DNA from: Acidobacteriota bacterium
GTDB taxonomy: Bacteria > Acidobacteriota > Blastocatellia > UBA7656
Direction of reading: 5' to 3'
DNA length: 64,000 bases
NCBI GenBank assembly: GCA_016201275.1
Contig: JACQDB010000121.1
Location: forward strand, 30,994-94,993
In this document: in pieces, positions 32,183 to 40,949 of the stretch
How positions within the stretch are numbered: position 1 is the first letter of the stretch
Layout of the letters: each line of letters begins with the position of its first letter
The notes under the pieces: generated by a model
The model's input: only the letters and a program-made list of their open reading frames with translations
Database searches by the model: none
Told to the model about the DNA's origin: nothing
Program-made: the position numbers and the translations under genes

Positions 32183-35100
32183 ATGACAGGCTCACCGAAA
32201 TCCACCAGCGGCGCGCTCCATACGGCGCAGCAATATTTCGATAAAGGCTTGAGCTTTTATAATAAAGGCTGGCTCGACGAAGCGATTAACAGCTATCGCT
32301 TGAGCATAGAGATGCGCGGCGGCAATTTTCCTCGCGCCTACTATCATCTGGCGCACGCTTTGCTTGATGCAGGCGAGGTCAACGGGGCGATTGAATCGTT
32401 TCGCAAAGCCATCGAACAGCAGCCCGAAAATCCCGATGCCTTTTACAATCTCGGTCTGACGCTGGCGCGCCTGGGCGAACACGCCGAAGCCGTCAACGCT
32501 TATCGTCAGGCCATCGAACAACGCGGCGGCAATCACCCGTGGGCGTATCACAATTTGGGCATCTCGCTGTTGCGCCGCGATGCCTGCCCGGAAGCGGTGT
32601 TGGCCTTCAAGCAGGCCATCGAACAACGCGGCGGCGAATTTCCCAAAGCCTGGCATAACCTAGGACTCGCCCTGGCGCGCAGCGGCGACCTCGAACAATC
32701 CGCCGAAGCGTTTCGCAAAGCCATCGAACAACGCCACGGCAATTATCCCGACACCCAATTTGAACTGGGGCGGGTGTTGATTGAAAAAGGCGATTTGCCT
32801 GCCGCCGTCGAAGCCTTCAAAGCGAGCATCGAAAATCGCAATCAGCGATTCCCACAAGCCCATTTTGAATTAGGCCGAGCGCTTTACGGCTTGGGGCGCA
32901 CCGACGAAGCGATAAGCGAATTCCGCGCCGCCATGAGCGAACAGACCAACTATCCGGAAGCCCAACATGGTTTGGGGCGAGCGTTGGCGCGGCAAGGCCA
33001 CCTCAGCGAATCCATAGAGGCGTATCGCAAAGCTATCGAACATCGCAATGATTTTCCTTGGGCTTATCACGGGCTGGGCGTGGCGCTGGCACGCAAAGGC
33101 GAATTGAAAGAGGCGGTCGAAGCCTTCCGCGAAGCCGTCAAACTCAACCCGCGCTTTCCCCGCGCGCATTACGATTTGGGCATGGCGCTCTACAACCTAG
33201 GCGAAGTCGAAGAGGCGATTGGCGAATTCAATAAAGCCATCACCCTGCGCGGCGGCAATTATCCCGACTCGCATTATGAACTCGGTCGCATATACGCGCT
33301 GGAACAGAAAAACGAATCGGCCATCAAAGCCTTTCGCACCGCCATCGCGCAGAATGAAAATTTCCCCGAAGCTTATCACGACCTCGGCGTGGTCTTGTAT
33401 CGCAGCGGCAATCTTAACGAAGCCGTAGGCGCATATCGCGCTGCCATCACCCAACGCGGCGGCGAATTCGCCAAAGCGCGACACAACCTCGGCATCACCT
33501 TGTTTGATCTGCATCAATACGATGAAGCGATTGGCGAATTCCGCGAAGCCATCAATCAACAACCGAACTTCCCGCGCGCTTATCGCAACCTCGGACGCGC
33601 TCTGTATCGCGTCAATAATATGGACGGCGCGATTCAAGCGCTGCGAACCGCTATAGACCAACGCGGCGGCAATTTCTCGGAAGCTTATTACGATTTGGGC
33701 TTGGCTTATTACAGCAAAGGGCAGCTTGATGAAGCCATAGGCGTGTATAAAAAAGCCATCGAACAATCGCAAGGGTTTTCCGAAGCCTACTTCTGGTTGG
33801 GCGCGGCCTATAACGCGAAAGGCGATGCGGCCAATGCCATCGAATCTTACAAGTCGGCGATTGAAACCCGACAGGGGCCGTACCCGGAAGCGCACTACAG
33901 CCTCGGTCTGGCTTATGCGCGCACCGATGATAACGCCAACGCCATCACTTCCTATCGCGCTGCGATTATGGAAAAAGAGGACTTCCCGGCGGCGCATTAC
34001 AGCCTGGGACAAGCGCTGCTCGACATAGGCGACCTCGTGGAATCCATCGCCAGCCTGCAACGCGCCATCGCTCTCAAAGATGATATGCCGTGGGCGCATC
34101 ACAAACTTGGGCAGGCGTTTTATCAAGCCGGTCAACTCGACGAAGCCATCGCACAACTCAAACGCGCTTTGGCGCAGCAACCCGATTTCCCGCAGGCGCA
34201 ACTCGATTTAGCTCGCGCTTACTATGACAACGGCAATGTGCTGAATGCCATAGAAACCTGCGAAACCATCATCGCTAAAAACAGCGGCGCGTTTCCCGAA
34301 GCGCACTATATGCGCGGTCGCGCTTTGTATGAAATGGGCGACCTGGATAAAGCCGCCAGCAGTCTGCGCGCCGCTATCAACATCAATCCGAAGATGGCCG
34401 AAGCGCATAGAGATTTAGGCCGCGTGCTGTATGACTTGGGTGACCTCAACGATGCGATTGCGTCGTTTCGCGCCGCTATCGAACAACAAGCGGACTTCAC
34501 CTTGGCGCATCACGATTTGGGTTTGGCGCTTTATGAAGGCGGCCATCTCGAAGACGCGGTTGCCAGTTTGCGCCGCGCCACGGCGGTCGAAGCGGAGAGC
34601 TTTCCGTCGGCTTGGCACAATCTCGGCATTGCGCTTTACGATTTAGGCGCGGTAGATGAAGCGGTCACGGCCTATCGCAAAGCCATCGAACAGCGACGCG
34701 GACGCTATGCCGAGGCGCATTACAATCTAGGCAATGCGTTGTATGCGCGTGGCGAAATCGAAGCTTCGGTGCAGGCGTATCAAACGGCGATTGAGCAACA
34801 GGGCGGCAACTTCCCCGATGCTTATCGCAATCTGGGCAATGCGCTGGCTCGCTTGGGACGCCTTGACCACGCCACCGAATCCATCAAGCAGGCGATTTCG
34901 CAAGGCGACACGGCGGCGGACGCGCATCATGATTTGGGCTTGATTATGTACGGGCGCGGTCAGCTTGAAGAGGCGATCACGGAGTTTCGGCTGGCGCTTG
35001 ATTTGCGAAACGGCCACGACGCCGAAGCGCATCGCAATCTCGGTCGCGTGTTGTATGAAAGCGGCGCTTTAGAAGAGGCGCGAGAAGAATTTGAAGTAGC

Positions 35101-36172
35101 CATCGCGCAGCGCGAAGGCAACGCCGAGGCTTACGGTTTGCCGACCACTACAGGCACGGTGAATCTGGAAGGTGAAGCGAGTTTGTTGCCGGAGGCTGCG
35201 GCCAATCCTGCGGCAGCCAATCCACGCCTCACCATCAGTATCTTTCCCGAAGCGCATCTTGATTTGGGTTGCGCGCTCTATGACATGGGACGCAGCGAAC
35301 AGGCGATCAGCGAATTTCGCAAAGCCATCGAGCAACGTCTGGATATTTTCCCACGCGCCCATTATGAATTGGGCAGAGCTTTGATTCGTTCCGGTTTGTA
35401 CACCGAAGCCATGAGCGAATTGCAGAAGGCTATCGAACAACAGAACAGCATTTTCCCCGAAGCCTATTTTCAAATGGGCTTGCTCTATGCTCGACAGGGC
35501 GACCCCGATTCGGCCTTGGATGCGTATTTGATGGCGATCAAACAATCAGGCGGCGTCTATCCCGAAGCGCACTATCACATGGGCATGGCGTATGTGCGTA
35601 TGCGAAATCAGAAAGCCGCGGTCGAAGCTTATCGCAAGGCTATCGAACAGCGCGGCGGCTATTACCCGGAAGCGCATCAGGATTTGGGGCGGGTGTTGTA
35701 TTCGATGGGCGATTTGGATTCGGCCAACGCCGCTTATTCATTATCGGTGCGCCAGAAAGGCAACGGCAAAGCGCAGCAACAGGCGGTCGTGGCCGAAGCC
35801 AACACCGCACGGCGCAATGAATCCATCACCGAAGAGTTGGGCAGCGCTTTGCGTCAGGCTCCGCTAGCCAAAGATGCGCCGAAGAACGGCGAAGGCACGG
35901 CGAAAATCGAGATGCGCCAGACCCGCCCGACGGAAGCGGAGCACGCGACCGAGTTGATGTCGCTGCCCACCAATACCGCGCCGTTTCATTCTCCAATCGA
36001 GACCGAGCGCATAGAGGTGCCGCAGGAAACCGAACGCATCGCGGTGCCATCGGACACTGAGCCTATTCATTCTTCCACCGAGACCGAACGCATCCCCGCA
36101 CCAACCGAGACCGAAGGCATACGGCAACGCACCAAGCCTATGGCCTCGCCGCGCTTGAAGAATGTTGAATAG
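32183..36172 (+). CDS. Giant TPR protein with 33 repeats
   Basis: A 1329-residue cytoplasmic protein; AAGGAG precedes ATG 32183. I count 33 TPR units of 34 or 35 residues from residue 14 to about 1215, most with the form xAxYxLGxALYxxGxxxEAIxxYRxAIEQRGGNFP. Units of 35 carry an extra residue in the EQRGGNFP loop. A non-repeat insert of about 40 residues (AYGLPTTTGTV to RLTISIFP) breaks the array between units 28 and 29. The C-terminal 115 residues are disordered and repeat ETERI/TEPIHS motifs. The array should form a long solenoid for protein binding. No signal peptide. It converges on the J-like/PilZ gene. Confidence 0.93.
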   Translation: MTGSPKSTSGALHTAQQYFDKGLSFYNKGWLDEAINSYRLSIEMRGGNFPRAYYHLAHALLDAGEVNGAIESFRKAIEQQPENPDAFYNLGLTLARLGEHAEAVNAYRQAIEQRGGNHPWAYHNLGISLLRRDACPEAVLAFKQAIEQRGGEFPKAWHNLGLALARSGDLEQSAEAFRKAIEQRHGNYPDTQFELGRVLIEKGDLPAAVEAFKASIENRNQRFPQAHFELGRALYGLGRTDEAISEFRAAMSEQTNYPEAQHGLGRALARQGHLSESIEAYRKAIEHRNDFPWAYHGLGVALARKGELKEAVEAFREAVKLNPRFPRAHYDLGMALYNLGEVEEAIGEFNKAITLRGGNYPDSHYELGRIYALEQKNESAIKAFRTAIAQNENFPEAYHDLGVVLYRSGNLNEAVGAYRAAITQRGGEFAKARHNLGITLFDLHQYDEAIGEFREAINQQPNFPRAYRNLGRALYRVNNMDGAIQALRTAIDQRGGNFSEAYYDLGLAYYSKGQLDEAIGVYKKAIEQSQGFSEAYFWLGAAYNAKGDAANAIESYKSAIETRQGPYPEAHYSLGLAYARTDDNANAITSYRAAIMEKEDFPAAHYSLGQALLDIGDLVESIASLQRAIALKDDMPWAHHKLGQAFYQAGQLDEAIAQLKRALAQQPDFPQAQLDLARAYYDNGNVLNAIETCETIIAKNSGAFPEAHYMRGRALYEMGDLDKAASSLRAAININPKMAEAHRDLGRVLYDLGDLNDAIASFRAAIEQQADFTLAHHDLGLALYEGGHLEDAVASLRRATAVEAESFPSAWHNLGIALYDLGAVDEAVTAYRKAIEQRRGRYAEAHYNLGNALYARGEIEASVQAYQTAIEQQGGNFPDAYRNLGNALARLGRLDHATESIKQAISQGDTAADAHHDLGLIMYGRGQLEEAITEFRLALDLRNGHDAEAHRNLGRVLYESGALEEAREEFEVAIAQREGNAEAYGLPTTTGTVNLEGEASLLPEAAANPAAANPRLTISIFPEAHLDLGCALYDMGRSEQAISEFRKAIEQRLDIFPRAHYELGRALIRSGLYTEAMSELQKAIEQQNSIFPEAYFQMGLLYARQGDPDSALDAYLMAIKQSGGVYPEAHYHMGMAYVRMRNQKAAVEAYRKAIEQRGGYYPEAHQDLGRVLYSMGDLDSANAAYSLSVRQKGNGKAQQQAVVAEANTARRNESITEELGSALRQAPLAKDAPKNGEGTAKIEMRQTRPTEAEHATELMSLPTNTAPFHSPIETERIEVPQETERIAVPSDTEPIHSSTETERIPAPTETEGIRQRTKPMASPRLKNVE

Positions 36173-36236
36173 GTTCAGCGCACCAGTTTCAGCTTGCCGC
36201 CTTGGAAAGCAGCAAGCTGAAACTGGTGCGCTGAAC
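36173..36236. repeat. Perfect 25-base inverted repeat after the TPR gene
   Basis: The arm at 36173-36197 (GTTCAGCGCACCAGTTTCAG...) and the arm at 36212-36236 are perfect inverted copies around 14 bases, starting immediately after the TPR stop. Two further degenerate pieces (GCTGGTACGCTGAA, GCTGGCACGCTGAA) follow to 36284. There is no T tract, so termination is possible but not shown. Confidence 0.8.
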
Positions 36237-36313
36237 TTCAAACTGCTGGTACGCTGAATCTTCAAGCTGCTGGCACGCTGAAGGACTACAGGGCAGGAAT
36301 TTTTGCAGAGTGG

Positions 36314-37561
36314 TTACAGCGGTTGAAAGCTGCTGTTGATAAAATGCAGGCAGAGCCGTTCGGTGCCGTCTCTAGCGATGTAGCGATTACGAACTACGGC
36401 CAGACTTTCGAAATTGCGCCCGGAACATTTCACCCGCACGATGTCGAATTCAAAGGGCGCGGCTTTGACAAACAAACGCATCCCCGAAGGGCTGACATTT
36501 TCGGTGAAGGTCTCTTCGCTGCCCAATGACACCAAAGCATCGTTGAAGTATTCGAGGCGAATTTTTTCGACGCGGTTTTCGCGAATGTTGCGACGACGTT
36601 CCTGCCCAGCCCATTTGCCCGGTCGAAACGTCGCCCAAGGCTTTTGCAGAAAACCGGAAGGCGGATGCTCGCCGATGAATTCCAGCGCCACCAATCGCTC
36701 GCCGTTTTTGGGCGGCTCGACGCGCCGCACCAGCGCGTAGGTGTTGAAGCCAGCGTCGGTGAAGCCGTGAGTTCGCAATTTCGTCGGCAATGGTAAAGAC
36801 AAATAAATCACGGTGTTTTGTCGCACCCGCCGTTTGAGTTTCAAGGTTACTCCGGTGCGGCTGACATCTATGCTCTGCGTCATCTCGTTCCATTTATTGC
36901 CGACCCGATCAAAACCCGCTATGCGGACCGGCAAGCTGAGACGAAAGCGCTGACTGCGGCGACGATTATCATCTTTGCTGGCAGTGGCAAATTCTTGATA
37001 AACGGTGTGCTGACCGAGGCCGTCATTTTGCTGGTACAACGGCATCTCCTTGGAACGCGGACGCGGACGGTTGGTCGGCGTCTCATTCAGAGGCAGCAGC
37101 GCGGCAGGCGAAGAGATTTCGGCGCTCTGGCGACCTTCGGTGATGGCCTGCAAAGTTGAGTGCGTATTTTTCCGGCGTGTGGCGGTCGGCGCATCGGCGG
37201 ACGGTTTCGCTTTGGCTAGTACGAAGGTGTGATAATCACCACGCTTTTTGAAATTGGCCAAAATGGAGAATGCCCACGATAATTTGTTGAAGGCGGCGTC
37301 CATGCGTTCCCCTAATTTTTCTGCGGTAGCGATACGCAATTGATACGTTGGATAAAGAATTTTCAACGCCTGTTGATAAGCTTGAAGAATCTGCTCGTAG
37401 GTGGCCGTGGCGCTCAGTCCCAGCAATTCATAATGCGTCGAAGCCTCCTCGATGCGTGTGAATAGATGGTTCAATTGTGCTTGATAGTCGCTCAGTTGAG
37501 CGTTGGAAAGCTCGTGCGAAGGAGCCGTATAATCCGGCGGTTTTACCAATAATTCAGCCAC
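36314..37561 (-). CDS. J-domain-like plus tandem PilZ protein
   Basis: A 415-residue protein. Residues 42-112 (HYELLGLSATATYEQILQAY) resemble a DnaJ domain, but the HPD motif is missing (YPTYQ at 70-74). Two PilZ domains follow: the first with RRRSQR (201-206) and DVSRTG (232-237), the second with ERRRNIRENR (321-330) and NVSPSG (355-360), matching the RxxxR and (D/N)xSxxG c-di-GMP ligands. It is probably a c-di-GMP receptor that has lost Hsp70-stimulating ability. The start is GTG 37561 with GAGG six bases upstream. It converges on the TPR gene. Confidence 0.8.
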   Translation of the reverse strand: MAELLVKPPDYTAPSHELSNAQLSDYQAQLNHLFTRIEEASTHYELLGLSATATYEQILQAYQQALKILYPTYQLRIATAEKLGERMDAAFNKLSWAFSILANFKKRGDYHTFVLAKAKPSADAPTATRRKNTHSTLQAITEGRQSAEISSPAALLPLNETPTNRPRPRSKEMPLYQQNDGLGQHTVYQEFATASKDDNRRRSQRFRLSLPVRIAGFDRVGNKWNEMTQSIDVSRTGVTLKLKRRVRQNTVIYLSLPLPTKLRTHGFTDAGFNTYALVRRVEPPKNGERLVALEFIGEHPPSGFLQKPWATFRPGKWAGQERRRNIRENRVEKIRLEYFNDALVSLGSEETFTENVSPSGMRLFVKAAPFEFDIVRVKCSGRNFESLAVVRNRYIARDGTERLCLHFINSSFQPL

Positions 37562-37789
37562 TTGTTGCCTCGTCTATTGATTGATTCTGCATCCCCGATG
37601 ATTCGTCTAAGGAAAGCTGCTGTCATTATCCGTTCAGAAAAAAGGCGGGTCAATAGTAGTTTTCGCCAACGCCAACGCCGCGCCGAGTCACGCAGTGCGC
37701 GGGAACGAGAGGAGGAAATGGAACCACCGATGAACACCGATAAGCTCGACTTGGTACAAGTTGAGATGGAGCAACACAAATCAAGAGCT

Positions 37790-37915
37790 TAGAGCGGTTT
37801 TCATATGTGTGTACGGAGCCCCTATCGTTGAGCAGCGGTCTTCGACCGCGCGACGGTCAGAGACCGTCACTCAACGGGTTTGAGGTTTCCGTAATCTCAA
37901 ACAAAAACCGCTCTA
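37790..37915 (+). mobile_element. TIR-bounded 126-bp element, copy 1
   Basis: Ends TAGAGCGGTTT (37790-37800) and AAACCGCTCTA (37905-37915) are perfect inverted termini. The interior has TCATATGTGTGTACGGA, a GGTCTTCGACC/GGTCAGAGACC palindromic part and GGTTTGAGGTTTCCGTAATC. A nearly identical element lies in the opposite orientation at 63805-63933. No coding capacity. Confidence 0.75.
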
Positions 37916-38028
37916 GGTTGCGGGTCGGGTATGGAATGATTGAACCATACCTCAACAAGCTGAGGTTCAATAAATCCAGATGTTGAAAAAGCCGATGAAA
38001 TCAGGCTGCTTCGCCTCTGAAAAATCTA

Positions 38029-38285
38029 CCAACGGAGAGCCGAGGCGGTGAGGCCATTCGTCTGAATCCCCCCAACGGAAGCCGAGGCGGTTTGGCCATT
38101 CGTCTGAATCCCCCCAACGGCAGTTGGGGGATGCTTAAAATCCAGCCTACACACCCAGCCAGCAAAGTTTTTTTGTAATCCCCCCAACTGCCGTTGGGGG
38201 ATTGGTAGAGGTTGCGCGGTGTTTCGTAGGTTGGAGTTTAACCATCCCCCGATTGCCATCGGGGAGGATTGGCAAGGCTGGTTCG
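38029..38285 (+). repeat. 42-44-bp direct repeats and CCCCCAAC palindromes
   Basis: CCAACGGAGAGCCGAGGCGG... (38029) repeats at 38072 and partly at 38114, a period of 42-44 bases. It runs into CCCCCAAC-GGCA-GTTGGGGG (about 38112-38131) and an inverted copy CCCCCAAC-TGCC-GTTGGGGG (about 38181-38201). The same 42-bp unit recurs at 63934-64000. The 1-kb stretch 37562-38584 has no credible gene. Confidence 0.75.
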
Positions 38286-38310
38286 CCTCTGAAAAATGCG
38301 CCAAGTCGAG

Positions 38311-38340
38311 TTAAGGATTGTGGACGAAATAATCTGCAAC
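38311..38340 (+). repeat. Dispersed repeat TTAAGGATTGTGGACGAAAT, single copy
   Basis: This matches the termini at 27921, 28260, 29741 and 29857; the following CTGCAACCTTGTACAAGGCA also resembles the interior of the 29741-29857 element. Confidence 0.7.
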
Positions 38341-38584
38341 CTTGTACAAGGCATTGGAACAGCACTCAGGTTGTGCCGGTGTTTTCATCACCAGACGATT
38401 TCATTTTGTTGGACAAAGTAGTTGTGCCGTTTGCTTCATGAGTTGTAAAATCCGCTCAGACACGCAAGTGTTTATTGCCGATATTGCTGACTTTCCATTG
38501 CCAACTGTACGGCTCGACGGGTCTTGAGCCGCAGTTCATTAGGGTTTTCAACGCCTGCACGAAGGAGGCTACTGATGCGTGTTT

Positions 38585-38743
38585 GCAGAAGAGGAAGACG
38601 GGTGCTTTCACCTGACCAATCTGGCGGCAGGCAATTATCTGGTCGTGCCATTCGCGCCGGGCTTGGTGATGAAAAACGCGGCAGGCCTGTTGCAGACTGA
38701 CGGATTTTTCTATTGGTTAGGGAGCCTTCGCCGCCGCCGATAG
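38585..38743 (+). pseudogene. Relic of a carboxypeptidase-regulatory-like gene
   Basis: Fifty-two codons read EEDGCFHLTNLAAGNYLVVP followed by FAPGLVMKNAAGL. This is the central strand pattern of the domain in the next gene (DEEGHFRFSELAAGNYRVYV). A TGA precedes it in frame at 38573-38575 and it ends in TAG at 38743, so only a fragment remains. It lies 110 bases upstream of the intact paralogue. Confidence 0.6.
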
Positions 38744-38853
38744 AACGGCGGTTAAAAAATGAAGGCGAGGAAAATGGGCATCTCATATTTGTCAGGCAAT
38801 GGTAAGATGTTGGCGAAAACGAGATGCAGCCGATTGATCTGGAGAAAAAAATT

Positions 38854-40755
38854 ATGGGTGGATTCATTCGTACCAGTTTATTTGCGGCCTTGATGTTGGG
38901 CGTTTCGTCGGTTGCGTTGGCGCAATCGGCAACGCCGGAAACCAAAACCGGAACCGCTGTCATCAGCGGCAGCGTGAAGTTGAACGGCAATGCGGCGCGT
39001 GGCGTGACGGTGATGACCGTGCGCGAGAACTATGAGGAAAAACAAGCAATGGCGCGCCTGGGAAATATCGGGTCGCTGGAAATTACGCAGAAGGTCAAGA
39101 CCGATGAAGAGGGACACTTTCGTTTCAGCGAACTGGCAGCGGGCAACTATCGCGTCTATGTCTCTGCGCCCACGATGATCGGCTTCAAGGCTTCATCCCC
39201 GAAGACGAACACGACGACCAAGTCCGCCGAGGCGAAACTCCAAGTAACGCCGGTGACCAAAAAGGACGACGAAGAGGAAGAGGATGAAGATGAGAACGAC
39301 CAGGTGAATATTAAAAATACCGAAGTTCTCAATATGGGGAGTGGGCAACGCTATCTCCAACTTGGCGATGGGCAGGTCATCGAAAACCTTGAGTTTTCCC
39401 TGACGCGCGGCTGCGTCATCACCGGGCGCGTGACTTATGCCGACGGGCGACCGGTGATTGGCGAAATGGTCACGGTGTCGAAGGTAGCGGATTCGCAGCC
39501 CCACAACACCTACCCGATCAATTTGGGCGGTGATAGTTTTTTGACCGATGACCGAGGCATTTATCGTATCTATGGTTTGGCCGACGGGCGTTATAAAATC
39601 TCTGTAGGATTTCGCGGCAGAGAATCTCTTTTAGGCATCAGCAATCCGTCCAGTCACAAACGCACCTATTATCCCAATGTCACGGACGAAGCGAGCGCCG
39701 GTTTTGTCGAAGTCGCCAGCGGCAGCGAAGTGCGCGGCGTAGATATTAAAGTCGGGGCTTCGGCCAAGATGTTTGTGGTCACGGGTCGGGTGGTGGATGT
39801 CGAGAGCGGCAAGCCCGTGCCGAATGTTTCGGTGATCTTTGAACGCGCTAGAAACAGCAGCGGCGAAGCCCATTCCAACGGCTTCACCGAAGCCGATGCC
39901 AAAGGCGATTTCCGTTTTGAAAGCGTCGCCAGTGGTGCTTATATGGCCTATTCGCTCGATGGCTTATTGAAGCAGAGCGAGTATTACGGCGAACCCACCA
40001 AGTTTGAAGTGAAGGATGCCAACCTCAGCGGCATGATCTTGAAGGTGCGACGCGGCGCTACCTTGAGCGGTGTCGTGGTGTTGGAAGGCAGCAACGACGT
40101 GCAGGCCACGACCCGGCTGGCGCAGCAGACCTTGATGGCGGTCAGTGGCAGCGAGAAAAAGACCACAGGCGACAACGAAGACGGCGAGGCCGCAGAGATG
40201 TTGGGCTTCAGCATCGCGCAATCGCCCATCGCTGCGGATGGCAGTTTTCAGTTGAAAGGACTGCGCGCCGGTAAAGTGCAAATTGGTTTGGGAACCTTGC
40301 TTACGCAATCTTCTTTTGCCGTCTTGCGTATAGAACACGGCGGCATAGAGGTGCCCGGCAGTCTGGAATTGAAAGCGAATGAGAGCCTTTCCGACCTGCG
40401 AATTTATGTCGCGCAAAAAAATTGTGTGCTGCGCGGACAGGTGCAAATCGAAGGCGGCAGCCTGCCGAAAAATAACAGCTTGTATGTGATCGCGAAACGC
40501 CTCAATCGCAACGCGGAGCCGGGCAGTTTCAACTTGCTGGAAGGCGCGAACCAAGACAGCGCAAGGGTTGATGCCAGTGGGCAATTCCGCTTTGACGATT
40601 TGATACCGGGCGAATACGAAGTCAGCATCATGGGAAACGAGCGGCTGAATTTGGATAACCATGATGCGCCGCCGCCCACGAAACAGACGGTTCTGGTGAG
40701 CCGTGACCGCGAAGCTGAAGTAACCTTGGTGTTCACTTTGAAGCCCAAAAAATAA
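38854..40755 (+). CDS. Exported protein with repeated carboxypeptidase-regulatory-like domains (1)
   Basis: A 633-residue secreted or envelope protein: signal peptide MGGFIRTSLFAALMLGVSSVA with cleavage near ALAQ. Several beta-sandwich (CarboxypepD_reg-like) units follow, with signatures DEEGHFRFSELAAGNYRVYV, TDDRGIYRIYGLADGRYKIS and DAKGDFRFESVASGAYMAY, and an acidic linker KKDDEEEEDEDEND near residue 145. Such proteins are numerous in Acidobacteriota and are thought to bind carbohydrate or act at the surface; no catalytic site is evident. GGAG lies eight bases before ATG 38854. A paralogue follows after 194 bases. Confidence 0.8.
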   Translation: MGGFIRTSLFAALMLGVSSVALAQSATPETKTGTAVISGSVKLNGNAARGVTVMTVRENYEEKQAMARLGNIGSLEITQKVKTDEEGHFRFSELAAGNYRVYVSAPTMIGFKASSPKTNTTTKSAEAKLQVTPVTKKDDEEEEDEDENDQVNIKNTEVLNMGSGQRYLQLGDGQVIENLEFSLTRGCVITGRVTYADGRPVIGEMVTVSKVADSQPHNTYPINLGGDSFLTDDRGIYRIYGLADGRYKISVGFRGRESLLGISNPSSHKRTYYPNVTDEASAGFVEVASGSEVRGVDIKVGASAKMFVVTGRVVDVESGKPVPNVSVIFERARNSSGEAHSNGFTEADAKGDFRFESVASGAYMAYSLDGLLKQSEYYGEPTKFEVKDANLSGMILKVRRGATLSGVVVLEGSNDVQATTRLAQQTLMAVSGSEKKTTGDNEDGEAAEMLGFSIAQSPIAADGSFQLKGLRAGKVQIGLGTLLTQSSFAVLRIEHGGIEVPGSLELKANESLSDLRIYVAQKNCVLRGQVQIEGGSLPKNNSLYVIAKRLNRNAEPGSFNLLEGANQDSARVDASGQFRFDDLIPGEYEVSIMGNERLNLDNHDAPPPTKQTVLVSRDREAEVTLVFTLKPKK

Positions 40756-40949
40756 GCGCCGTGCCGTGGTCTGCAAGCGCAGATCGAAGCGACTATGAAG
40801 CAAGAAACCAATGTCTTCACGCCGAAGTTCATGCAACTCACGAAGTCCGCGAACCGCTAAATTATCTTCGTGTTCATGACGTTCTTCGTGGTGGGTCAAT
40901 CCCGGTATTGTCAAACCAGATGGATAAGAAAATGAGCAAAGGAATGCTG

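Noticed and set aside
33197..34201. 334-codon minus-strand frame opposite the TPR gene
   Set aside because: Repeat-derived shadow: its own repeats only mirror the TPR codons.
37562..37792. 76-codon plus-strand frame after the PilZ gene start
   Set aside because: Arg/Glu-rich, no ribosome site, runs into the TIR element; resembles random sequence.
38029..38130. CRISPR-like tandem array
   Set aside because: Units are contiguous with no unique spacers, and no cas genes are present.
39964..40914. 316-codon minus-strand frame opposite the first carboxypeptidase-regulatory gene
   Set aside because: Antisense to a gene with a signal peptide and recognisable domains; no ribosome site.
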